Origin: Alphaproteobacteria bacterium
Lineage (GTDB): Bacteria > Pseudomonadota > Alphaproteobacteria > Caulobacterales > Parvularculaceae
DNA: 64,000 nt
Assembly: GCA_016125455.1 (NCBI GenBank)
Contig: WGLS01000001.1
Location: 732,221-796,220 of the forward strand
Reading direction: 5' to 3'
Shown one piece after another: positions 1 through 7,537 of the stretch. A model generated the notes under the pieces. The model ran no database searches. It was not told the DNA's origin and was given only the letters and a program-made list of their open reading frames with translations. The position numbers and the translations under genes are program-made. Positions within the stretch are counted from its first letter, which is position 1. The number at the start of each line of letters is the position of its first letter.

Positions 1-611
1 TGGAAGTCGCCCATGAGCGTGCGCGCGTCGCGGACGCGCATCGGCTTGAAGAAGCCGCGCCACCATTTCTTGTAGACGACGAACGACGTGACCAGCGAGA
101 TGAGAAGCAGGATCGATAGCGACGAGACGATCGGCACGCCAAACTTTATCGGCATGAACAGGTGCCGGTGCAGCCGCCGCAGCACGGTCTGGGCGTTCAG
201 CCGCGGCGCCGTCGCGATGAATTTGCCGGTATACGGATCGGCCAGCGCGCGGCGGAACGCGCCGTCTTCGTTGCGAACGAAGGCCGACATGGCGAAGCCC
301 TGGTCGACCGGCGCGTCGAGCGAGACGATCCGCGCCTCCGGCAGCGCCGCCTGGATGCTCGCCGCCGCCTCCGCCCAGAGGATCGACTGGTCCGCGGACG
401 TCGCGCGCGCAACGCGCAGGTTCGGGTCGAGGAGCCAGTCGATCTCGTTGCTGAACACCGCCAGCGTGCCGGTGAGCAGGACGAAGCTCATGAAGATCGA
501 GAGCTTCAGGCCGACCCATTGGTGCACGGACCACCACGCGCGCGAGGCTTTGCGGGCGCCCGCGCCCGTCCTTGCCCGATCCTTCGGCAGGTTGGCGACG
601 CTGCCCTCCAT
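1..611 (-). CDS. PepSY-associated TM-helix protein, C-terminus outside window
   Basis: The reading frame opens leftward from an ATG at 611 and is still open at base 1, so only about the N-terminal 203 residues are visible. It reads MEGSVANLPKDR, then a basic stretch, then HQWVGLKLSIFMSFVLLTG, the first membrane helix typical of the PepSY/PiuB iron-regulated membrane family. A periplasmic stretch follows, and a second hydrophobic helix lies near residue 180 just before the window edge. The start overlaps the stop of the TonB receptor (TGATG), so the two genes are translationally coupled. Family members sit beside siderophore receptors and are thought to help reduce or release siderophore iron in the inner membrane. 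That role is inferred from context. Family assignment is good; exact substrate unknown. Confidence 0.82.
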   Translation of the reverse strand, partial: MEGSVANLPKDRARTGAGARKASRAWWSVHQWVGLKLSIFMSFVLLTGTLAVFSNEIDWLLDPNLRVARATSADQSILWAEAAASIQAALPEARIVSLDAPVDQGFAMSAFVRNEDGAFRRALADPYTGKFIATAPRLNAQTVLRRLHRHLFMPIKFGVPIVSSLSILLLISLVTSFVVYKKWWRGFFKPMRVRDARTLMGDF

Positions 612-2770
612 CACCAGCTGCGCGAGACTTCGAGAAAGATCTGCCGCGGCTGGCCGGGGAAATGCCCGGTGCGGTCGATGAAGCCCGACGCGGCGTAGGT
701 ATGGTCGAGCAAGTTGTCGATCCTGAGGAGCGCCTTCCACGGGCCCGGCGAATAGATGATCGACGCGTCAAGCACCGTGTAGGGACGAACCTTCTGGCCG
801 CTGAGGCTCTGGCGGACGTCGACATAGTCGCCGCCGAGCGCGAAGGCGAGATTGTATTCGGGGATCTGGTAGCGGGTCCAGAAGCCGGCCTGGTTCTCCG
901 GCGCGTTGGCGAAGCGGTCGCCGACATTGTTCGAAAAGCCGCCGCCGCCATTGTCGCCGGTGATCCGCGTGTCGTTGTAGCCATAGCTGAACGTCGCGAC
1001 CCAGTTCGGCGTGATGTCCGCGGTGATGTCGAACTCGACGCCTTTGCTCGTCACCTCGCCGAAGGCGACGCTGTCGTCGACGCCGTCGCCGTCGACGTCG
1101 CCGCGCGGATCGGCCTGCAGGACGTTCGTGCGCTTGATCTGGTAGGCGGCGAGGGACGATTGCACGCGCCCGCCGAACAGATCGGTCCGGACGCCGCCTT
1201 CGAAGATGTCGCCGGCCGTCGGCTCGAACGGACCTCCGGCGAGCGGGTTCTGGGCGCCGATGCCCTGCGGCTCAAAGCTCTCCGCCCACTGACCGAATAT
1301 CGAAACATCGTCGCGGACGCGATAGACGAGGCCGGCGCGGAAGGTGACCGCCTCGTCCTCGAAGCTCTCGCCCGTCAGGTCGTTAACGTCCTCGAAACGG
1401 TCGAATCGCGCCCCGACCGTTGCGATCAGTCTGCCGATGGTCACCTCGTCGAGGGCGTAGAGGCCCCAGCGGGTCTGCGTGGACTCCGTCACGCTTGGCG
1501 CCGGCCGGATATAGCTCGACGGATCGGTGACGCCATATTCCGGCGTCGAGAGGCTGAGCGTCGTCGGCAGGCCAGGATCGTCTGTCGTCCGCCCCCTGAT
1601 GGTGACGCCCTCGAAGAAGGACGACTGGCGGAACCAGTCGCCGCCCACCAGAACGCGATTGTCCACGGACCCGAAATTCTGGGCCCAGACGAGATTGGCG
1701 CCGATCGAGAGATAGTCGGCGGCGCGGGTCTGATCGCGGAACTCGCGAATGCTGCGGTCGACGAGGCCGTCGCCGTCGGAATCGAACAGCCCGCGCGGTT
1801 CGTGGTATTCCTGGTTTTCCTCTCCGTCATTCCAGCGCACGCCGATGTCGTATGTAATGGAATCCGAAGCGCCGCCTTCCAGCTTCGCCTGGAGGACGGT
1901 CGATTCCAGCCGCAGGAAGTCTGACGCTTCATTGTGGTTCCAGCGACGGTCGGCGAGAAAGACCCCGGCGTCGTCGGTCGGCACGCCGCGCAGGCGGTTG
2001 CCCTGCAGGTCCTGGTCATAATGCGACGCCTGCAGAATGAGCTCGCCGATGCCGACGTCGAAGCTGAGCCCCGCATCCAGAATAAGGATCTCGCTCGCGG
2101 CGTTGCGGCGCTGCTGGTTGCCGTCCTCATAGAAGACGCCGAGGCGGCCGGCCGCGTCGGCGACGGGAAGCGCGCCGGTTATCTCGCCGGAGCCGCCCTT
2201 GCGGCCTTCGGTGCCATAGATGCCCGCGATCCGCGCCGAAAACTCCCGGGACGGACGCTTGGTGATGTAGTTGAAAAGGCCGCCCGGCGCGCCGGGGCCA
2301 TACAGCATGCCGGCCGGGCCTTTCAGGAACTCGACGCGCTCAACGTTGAAGAGCTGCGGCACGGAAAATCCGGCGTACGGATCGCCGCGCAGGCCGTCAT
2401 AGAAGTTCTCTTCCTGCCGGAAGCCGCGGGCCGTGACGCCGGCGTAGCTGAACACGGTGACGCCGGAAATGTTGCGATAGATGTCTTGCGCGTCGCGCGC
2501 GCCCTGGTCGGCGATCAGCTCCTTGGTGATCGTCGTGATGGTGATCGGGGAGGTCAGCGGCGCCGTCGGCAGCTTGCCCGACGTAACCGTGTCGACGCGA
2601 TAGAGCGCCTGGGCCCGGCCAGTGACGATGATCTCATCGACGTTGGCTCCGTTTGGCGCCGTGGTCGCGCCGGCTGGGCTGTCGGCCGGGGTCTGTGCGA
2701 GCGCCGGCGTCGTGAGAATGGTGGCGGCGAGAAGCGCGGAGCCGCTGCGGCTGGTGGTTGAGCGTCGCAT
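611..2770 (-). CDS. TonB-dependent siderophore receptor
   Basis: A 719-residue outer-membrane receptor. Residues 1-25 form a signal peptide ending ALA, followed by a TonB-box-like DEIIVT at 45-50. The plug domain comes next (around residues 70-200; ITTITKELI, then RGF and NVERVEFLKGPAG), and then a beta-barrel ending in the terminal aromatic residue W needed for barrel assembly. Length and plug wording fit the ferric-siderophore (FhuA/FoxA-like) class. A strong Shine-Dalgarno (AGGGGAA) lies just before the ATG. Upstream are a 21-bp palindrome and a Fur-like box, so iron-repressed expression is likely. It is coupled to the downstream PepSY gene. The siderophore cannot be told from sequence. 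Confidence 0.93.
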   Translation of the reverse strand: MRRSTTSRSGSALLAATILTTPALAQTPADSPAGATTAPNGANVDEIIVTGRAQALYRVDTVTSGKLPTAPLTSPITITTITKELIADQGARDAQDIYRNISGVTVFSYAGVTARGFRQEENFYDGLRGDPYAGFSVPQLFNVERVEFLKGPAGMLYGPGAPGGLFNYITKRPSREFSARIAGIYGTEGRKGGSGEITGALPVADAAGRLGVFYEDGNQQRRNAASEILILDAGLSFDVGIGELILQASHYDQDLQGNRLRGVPTDDAGVFLADRRWNHNEASDFLRLESTVLQAKLEGGASDSITYDIGVRWNDGEENQEYHEPRGLFDSDGDGLVDRSIREFRDQTRAADYLSIGANLVWAQNFGSVDNRVLVGGDWFRQSSFFEGVTIRGRTTDDPGLPTTLSLSTPEYGVTDPSSYIRPAPSVTESTQTRWGLYALDEVTIGRLIATVGARFDRFEDVNDLTGESFEDEAVTFRAGLVYRVRDDVSIFGQWAESFEPQGIGAQNPLAGGPFEPTAGDIFEGGVRTDLFGGRVQSSLAAYQIKRTNVLQADPRGDVDGDGVDDSVAFGEVTSKGVEFDITADITPNWVATFSYGYNDTRITGDNGGGGFSNNVGDRFANAPENQAGFWTRYQIPEYNLAFALGGDYVDVRQSLSGQKVRPYTVLDASIIYSPGPWKALLRIDNLLDHTYAASGFIDRTGHFPGQPRQIFLEVSRSW

Positions 2771-2780
2771 GAGTTCCCCT

Positions 2781-2801
2781 TTTTGCGAAATGTTCGCAAA
2801 A
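2781..2801. promoter_or_regulatory. 21-bp perfect palindrome next to the TonB-receptor ribosome-binding site
   Basis: TTTTGCGAA, a 3-base spacer, then TTCGCAAAA: nine perfect pairs. It ends two bases before the Shine-Dalgarno of the receptor gene. As DNA it could be a repressor operator; as RNA it makes a 9-bp hairpin with a 3-base loop abutting the ribosome-binding site. Which one acts cannot be decided from sequence. Confidence 0.5.
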
Positions 2802-2835
2802 GCCTAGGGGATATGCAACTGCGAATCAATATCGC

Positions 2836-2850
2836 TGCGAATAATTCTCA
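2836..2850. promoter_or_regulatory. Fur-like 7-1-7 box upstream of the TonB receptor
   Basis: TGCGAAT-A-ATTCTCA is a 7-1-7 inverted repeat with one mismatch between the arms. It resembles the classical Fur recognition unit (TGATAAT-N-ATTATCA type). It lies 66-80 bp upstream of the receptor start in a locally AT-rich stretch, where a promoter is expected. Confidence 0.5.
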
Positions 2851-2883
2851 GGAACGATATAGGCGCTCGACAACAGTCTCTCG

Positions 2884-3654
2884 TCAGTGCCGGCGCTCAC
2901 CCAGTTCCTCGTCGATCATGGCGATCAGCGTCTCGCCGATCGTCACCTGCGTGCGGAAGACGTCGATCCACAGATCGTTCTGGCCGGCCCAGTAGCGCAG
3001 ATCGTCGCCGAGGCCCGGCTCGTCGAAATAGGCGCGCGCGACCCGCGCCGCTTCGCCTGCGTCAAGGCCGGGGTCGCAGTCCTCGATGATCGTCTCGATG
3101 CGCGCCTTGTCGATAAAGAAGCACGCCCGCCACAGGGCCTGCATCACGCTGAGCGGCGTTCGCCGGCGCACGCGCTCGCGATAGGCCGCGGCGTTTTCCA
3201 GCGACCGGTCGAGACCCTCCGAGTAAAAATAATAAGTCTGCGTCATGCGCTTGAGGCCCGGCGACCGGGGCAGGCCCTGCCGCCGCATTTCGGCGGCGAC
3301 GACGTCAGATATGTCGCTGCCCCAGGCCTGCGAGGCGTGGAACGCGTCGATGACGACTGCCTCGCACGCATCGGCGCAGTCCCCGTCGCCGTCGAGCCAG
3401 GCGAGCGTTTCTGCAGCGGCCGCGACGACCTGCGCCGAATAGGTCGCGCGCGCTTCGATGATGCCGTTGTTGACGGCGACCTCCTGGCGCAATTCCCTCA
3501 GATAGTCCGCCTGTCGCCGACCCTCGATGCGGGCGTCGTTCCAGGCGCCGAGCTGGATGCCGAGGAAGACGCCCGCGACGACGATCACGAAGTCGAGGAA
3601 GATCGCCGTCCAGTTCTGGTCGCGGACATGCGCGATCATGCGGCGCAGAAGCAT
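2884..3654 (-). CDS. DUF6090-like single-pass membrane protein
   Basis: A 256-residue protein starting MLLRRMIAHVRDQNW and running straight into a hydrophobic helix (FLDFVIVVAGVFLGIQLGAW, residues about 18-37). It then has NDARIEGRRQADYLREL and a long helical soluble part. This N-terminal pattern, a short amphipathic arm, one helix and then W-N-(D/E)-A-R, is that of DUF6090-type proteins, which have no assigned function. The ATG at 3654 was chosen over the longer frame because GGAAGGGGGAA precedes it and because it gives the family N-terminus. Four Cys are spread through the soluble region. It is convergent with nothing and stands alone. Confidence 0.7.
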   Translation of the reverse strand: MLLRRMIAHVRDQNWTAIFLDFVIVVAGVFLGIQLGAWNDARIEGRRQADYLRELRQEVAVNNGIIEARATYSAQVVAAAAETLAWLDGDGDCADACEAVVIDAFHASQAWGSDISDVVAAEMRRQGLPRSPGLKRMTQTYYFYSEGLDRSLENAAAYRERVRRRTPLSVMQALWRACFFIDKARIETIIEDCDPGLDAGEAARVARAYFDEPGLGDDLRYWAGQNDLWIDVFRTQVTIGETLIAMIDEELGERRH

Positions 3655-3811
3655 CGGTTCCCCCTTCCTCACCTTGCCGCATATCACTGTTGGGGCGGAG
3701 GAGCCATTTGCGGCGATTGGCGCCGCGGGCGATTTCTGGTCATGCTTCGCGCTAAACGCCAGTCGAGGCGTTGGGGAGCGGGCGCAGGCGCCCGCAAGAG
3801 GGAGGCAAGGC

Positions 3812-5653
3812 ATGCGGGCGATGCAACGGACTGTCGGCGAAGACCATTCGGCGCGGGACTCAATGGCGTGCGCGACAGCGGCCGGCTCGGGGATGACTGG
3901 CGCGGGGACGACTGGCGCGGGGACGACTGGCGGGAACCGGCGGCCGGCATGGCGCAGCGCCGTCGCCGCGGCGGGCGCGCTATTCTCCGCTGCGTGCGGC
4001 GGCGAAACGCCGGCAGGCGATCCGGTCGACGAGGCCCCAAGATATGAGACGATCATCCGTGGCGGGATGGTCTATGACGGCTCAGGCGAGCCGGGGCGCG
4101 TCGCGGACGTCGCCATCAATGGCGACCGCATCGCCGCCGTTGGCGATCTCGCGGACGCCCGCGCGGAGACGACCATCGACGCCGCGGGCAGGGCCGTGAC
4201 GCCGGGCTTCGTCAACATGCTGAGCTGGGCGACCGCCTCCCTTATCGAGGACCCCCGCGGCATGTCCGACGTGACGCAGGGCGTGACCCTCGAAGTGATG
4301 GGCGAGGGCTGGTCCATGGGTCCGTGGACGGAAGACGTGAAGAACGACGCCCGCGACCGCATGACTGACATCAAGTACGACATTACGTGGTCGACCCTCG
4401 GCGGGTATCTCCAGCACCTTGAGGATCGCGGGATCTCGCCGAACGTCGCGTCCTTCGTTGGGGCGACGACGGTGCGCATCCACGAGGTCGGGTACGACGA
4501 CCGCCGCCCGACGCCGGAGGAGCTTGAGCGGATGCAAGGCCTCGTCCGGCAGGCGATGGCGGAAGGCGCGCTCGGCGTCGGCTCATCGCTCATCTACGCG
4601 CCGGCCTTCTTCGCGGACACCGACGAACTCGTCGCGCTCGCGTCGGCGGCGGCGGAATCTGGCGGGTCCTACATATCGCACATGCGCTCGGAGAGCGCCC
4701 GGTTGCTCGAGGCGGTCGACGAACTGATCGAGATTTCCCGGCGCTCCGGCGCGCCGGCCGAGATCTATCACCTGAAGGCGTCGGGCGAAGCGAACTGGCC
4801 AAAGCTCGAACAAGTCTTCGAGAAGGTCGAGGCGGCGCGCGCGGAAGGGCTCAAAATCCGCGCCGACATGTACACCTACCCGGCGAGCTCCACCGGCCTC
4901 AACGCCTCGATGCCCCTTTGGGTGCAGGAGGGCGGCCACGACAAATGGGTGGAGCGTCTGAAGGACCCGGCAATCCGCGCCCGCGTGATCGAGGAAATCC
5001 GCAATCCGCCGGACGGCTGGCAGCCATCGATCAGCCAGGCCGGCGGTGCGGAAGGCGTGCTGCTTGTCGGTTTCCGTACGGAGCGATTGAAGCCGCTGAT
5101 CGGCAAGACCCTCGCCGAGGTCGCGGAAATGCGCGGGGTCAGCTCCGAGAATGCGATGATCGATCTCGTCATCGAGGACGACCACCGGGTCGACGTCGTC
5201 TACTTCACCATGTCTGAGGAGAACGTGAAGAAGAAGATCGCGCAGCCCTGGGTCGCGTTCGGATCGGACGCCGGCGCGCCGGCGCCGGAAGGCGTTTTCA
5301 TCAAGTCGTCGACTCACCCGCGCGCCTATGGCACGTTCGCGCGGCTGCTCGGCAAATACGTCCGTGACGAGAAAGTCATCCCGATGGAGGAGGCGATCCG
5401 CCGGCTGACGTCCATGCCGGCGGACAATCTGAAGATCGCGGGCCGCGGCCGCCTCGCCGAGGGCTACTTCGCCGACGTCGTCGTCTTCGACCCTGAAACG
5501 ATCGCCGACAAGGCGACGTTCGCCGAGCCGCACCAGTTGTCCGTGGGCGTCGAGCACGTCTTCGTCAATGGCGGCCACGTCATTGACGGCGGCGCGCACA
5601 CCGGCGCGACTCCCGGCCGCTTCGTCAAGGGGCCGGGCTGGAAAGGGGAGTAG
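3812..5653 (+). CDS. Amidohydrolase-family lipoprotein, D-aminoacylase-like
   Basis: A 613-residue protein. The N-terminus carries a threonine/glycine repeat, then a hydrophobic segment ending in the lipobox-like LFSAAC, so it is probably an exported lipoprotein. The body is of the N-acyl-D-amino-acid deacylase type: an N-terminal beta-sandwich (RGGMVYDGSGEPG, GDRIAAVGDL), the barrel, HLKASGEANW with the family lysine, FGSDAGAP, THPRAYGTFAR and a C-terminal GRLAEGYFADVVVFDP. At the place where amidohydrolases carry the metal-binding HxH (after TPGF) this protein has NMLSW, as one branch of the family does. Whether it binds metal in the usual way is therefore uncertain. Start 3812 follows AGGGAGG. 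Substrate unknown. Confidence 0.82.
   Translation: MRAMQRTVGEDHSARDSMACATAAGSGMTGAGTTGAGTTGGNRRPAWRSAVAAAGALFSAACGGETPAGDPVDEAPRYETIIRGGMVYDGSGEPGRVADVAINGDRIAAVGDLADARAETTIDAAGRAVTPGFVNMLSWATASLIEDPRGMSDVTQGVTLEVMGEGWSMGPWTEDVKNDARDRMTDIKYDITWSTLGGYLQHLEDRGISPNVASFVGATTVRIHEVGYDDRRPTPEELERMQGLVRQAMAEGALGVGSSLIYAPAFFADTDELVALASAAAESGGSYISHMRSESARLLEAVDELIEISRRSGAPAEIYHLKASGEANWPKLEQVFEKVEAARAEGLKIRADMYTYPASSTGLNASMPLWVQEGGHDKWVERLKDPAIRARVIEEIRNPPDGWQPSISQAGGAEGVLLVGFRTERLKPLIGKTLAEVAEMRGVSSENAMIDLVIEDDHRVDVVYFTMSEENVKKKIAQPWVAFGSDAGAPAPEGVFIKSSTHPRAYGTFARLLGKYVRDEKVIPMEEAIRRLTSMPADNLKIAGRGRLAEGYFADVVVFDPETIADKATFAEPHQLSVGVEHVFVNGGHVIDGGAHTGATPGRFVKGPGWKGE
3889..3933 (+). repeat. Three 15-bp tandem repeats inside the amidohydrolase leader
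   Basis: Three head-to-tail copies of GGGGAYGACTGGCGC encode a Gly-Met/Thr-Thr-Gly-Ala repeat between the start codon and the signal/lipobox segment. Being a multiple of three, copy-number change keeps the frame. Confidence 0.75.
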
Positions 5654-5705
5654 GCGGAGGGCAGGCATGGAGGGGAGAGCAGGCTGTGGCCGCCGCTCCC
5701 GTTTT

Positions 5706-5721
5706 CCTGACGATAGTCAGG
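5706..5721. repeat. Dispersed palindromic repeat fragment
   Basis: CCTGAC-GATA-GTCAGG followed by ATCCAG. The same unit (CCTGACgaaaGTCAGGATCCAG) recurs at 9696-9716, so this is a copy of a dispersed intergenic repeat. It fills the 161-bp spacer between the amidohydrolase and the VIT-family gene. Confidence 0.6.
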
Positions 5722-5814
5722 ATCCAGTCCGGCGCCTGAACGCCAGTCGACGACGCGCGTCCCCCGGCGCCCCGGACGCATTCTGGTCGCGATAAATGGT
5801 CGGGAGGTCATCTA

Positions 5815-6534
5815 GTGCCAAAGCCGTCGGCGCATCCGGGAGACCCTCATTTCGTCGACCGCAGCGGCTGGCTGCGGGCGGCGGTCCTTGGCGCGAACGA
5901 CGGGATCGTCTCCGTCTCGTCACTCATCGTCGGCGTCGCGGCGGCCAATCCCGATCGCGGCGCCATAATGATCGCAGGGGGCGCCGCCCTGGCGGCCGGC
6001 GCGATGTCGATGGCCGCCGGCGAGTATGTTTCCGTATCGTCCCAGTCGGATACGGAGCGCGCGGACATCGCGCGGGAAAAAGCGTCGCTGAAACAGTTTC
6101 CGGATGCGGAGTTTGCGGAGCTGGCGGCGATCTATCGCGAAAAGGGGCTGAGCGAGGCGACCGCCCATCGCGTCGCGACGGAGCTGACCCGGAAGGATCC
6201 GCTTGCGGCCCATGTCCGCGACGAACTCGGCCTTTCGGCGACGCGCGCCGCAAGGCCGCTTCAGGCCGCGTTCGCCTCCGCGGCGACGTTCAGCGTGGCC
6301 GGCGCGCTGCCGCTTCTGGCCGCTATTGCCGCCCCGCCGGGCGCCGCCATCTCCGTCGTCCTCTGCGTGACGGCAGTCGCGCTTGCGGCGCTTGGCGCCC
6401 TCAGCGCGAAAGTTGGCGGCGCGAAGATTGGGAGCGGGCCGATGCTGCGCGCCACATTCCGCGTCGTGCTCTGGGGCGTCTTTGCGATGGCCGTCACCGC
6501 CGGCGTCGGCTTTCTGTTCGGCGTCGCGGCGTGA
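5815..6534 (+). CDS. VIT1/CCC1-family transporter
   Basis: A 239-residue integral membrane protein of the VIT family (vacuolar iron transporter type: Fe2+/Mn2+ handling). The N-terminal helix contains LRAAVLGANDGIVSVSSLIVGVA, the family signature. A second helix pair follows (AAGAMSMAAGEYVSVSSQSDTE), then a charged cytoplasmic metal-binding-type helical insert (about residues 80-140, rich in Glu), and three C-terminal helices. It begins with GTG; GGGAGGT lies eight bases upstream. Bacterial members are usually annotated as Fe/Mn transporters by homology; direction and metal are not shown by the sequence. Confidence 0.9.
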   Translation: MPKPSAHPGDPHFVDRSGWLRAAVLGANDGIVSVSSLIVGVAAANPDRGAIMIAGGAALAAGAMSMAAGEYVSVSSQSDTERADIAREKASLKQFPDAEFAELAAIYREKGLSEATAHRVATELTRKDPLAAHVRDELGLSATRAARPLQAAFASAATFSVAGALPLLAAIAAPPGAAISVVLCVTAVALAALGALSAKVGGAKIGSGPMLRATFRVVLWGVFAMAVTAGVGFLFGVAA

Positions 6535-6628
6535 GAAGCGCGCGTGCGACGGGCTCGCACGGGAGACTGCGGGGCGCTGCAGAGCAATTCAAGCCGCGAC
6601 GTCGAAACGTCAGGAAGAGAACCAACGA

Positions 6629-7318
6629 CTATGGCGTCGGCGGTCCGTAAAGCGTCGTCGAATAGGCTCCATACGCGAGAAACGAGATCGCCAACCAGCC
6701 GAAGTGCTTCCACGATCGCCCAAGTCCGGCGCCGAAGCCTTCGTCGATGGTCGTCCGTACAAGAATGGAAGTCGAGTAGACGAACTGAAACAGCAGGTGC
6801 AGGACGTAGAACAGGACGATGGTGCCGGCGTCGAGGGAGATCACGCCGTCCGCCTCGTTCAGGAACTGGACCGCCGTATTCACGACGAACACAATTCCAT
6901 TGACGATCGCGTAGTGGAGCTTTGCGCCGACAAGGACGAGGGAGCAGACGAGAAAGCCGAGGCCGATCAGGAGCGATGATCGGGTGCTATCTTCCGACCT
7001 GTCAGCGCCGAGTTCGTCTGGCCCGAACAAGCCCGACCCAATGAACGCCGCTGCAATCAGGAAGCTCACGCCCGCCCACGCCAGCATCGGGACCCGCGCG
7101 AGGCCGCGGATCGTCCAGTTGATCGTGGAAGCGGTTCCAAGAAAGAGATCGCCAAGCCAAATGACCAGGTCTCGAACAAAGCGGTAGACGCCCGGCAGGA
7201 TCCGCAACGCGATGACTACGGTCATGAACAGAATGAAGGCGCTCGCTTCCGGCGAGCCGTCATTGATGGCTATCGCAACGATCAGCAGAATGATCGCCGT
7301 CGCGGTCATTTGCGACAT
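6629..7318 (-). CDS. Multi-pass membrane protein of unknown function
   Basis: A 229-residue protein with about five to six hydrophobic helices (for example TAIILLIVAIAI, MLAWAGVSFLIAAAFIGSGLF, LLIGLGFLVCSLVLVG and TIVLFYVLHLLFQFVY) and no motif I recognise. The ATG at 7318 is preferred; a longer frame would need a TTG at 7381 and would place a poor leader in front. A small hairpin (CCCCTG-ACAAG-CAGGGG, 7341-7357) lies in the leader. It is isolated, facing the VIT gene on the opposite strand. Confidence 0.6.
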   Translation of the reverse strand: MSQMTATAIILLIVAIAINDGSPEASAFILFMTVVIALRILPGVYRFVRDLVIWLGDLFLGTASTINWTIRGLARVPMLAWAGVSFLIAAAFIGSGLFGPDELGADRSEDSTRSSLLIGLGFLVCSLVLVGAKLHYAIVNGIVFVVNTAVQFLNEADGVISLDAGTIVLFYVLHLLFQFVYSTSILVRTTIDEGFGAGLGRSWKHFGWLAISFLAYGAYSTTLYGPPTP

Positions 7319-7537
7319 CTGCGCCCCCGCCCGATTACAACCCCTGACAAGCAGGGGAACTTGGCGAAGTAGTATTGTCAAGCAGGGCGGGATGAGGCCG
7401 CTATCCGTCCGCCAATGCTGTCAGTGGCGCAGACCAAATAAATATTGCGCAAATAATGCGCTCTGGTGTCATTGTCGCGCCGACCGGCTTCACCGCTATC
7501 GCCGAAAGCGCGACGACGGGCCAAGGGCCGCCCGCCC

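Noticed and set aside
572..1924. Long rightward open frame opposite the TonB receptor (450 codons)
   Set aside because: It is a mirror frame of a clear gene in GC-rich DNA; it has low-complexity Arg/Ala/Val wording and no ribosome-binding site.
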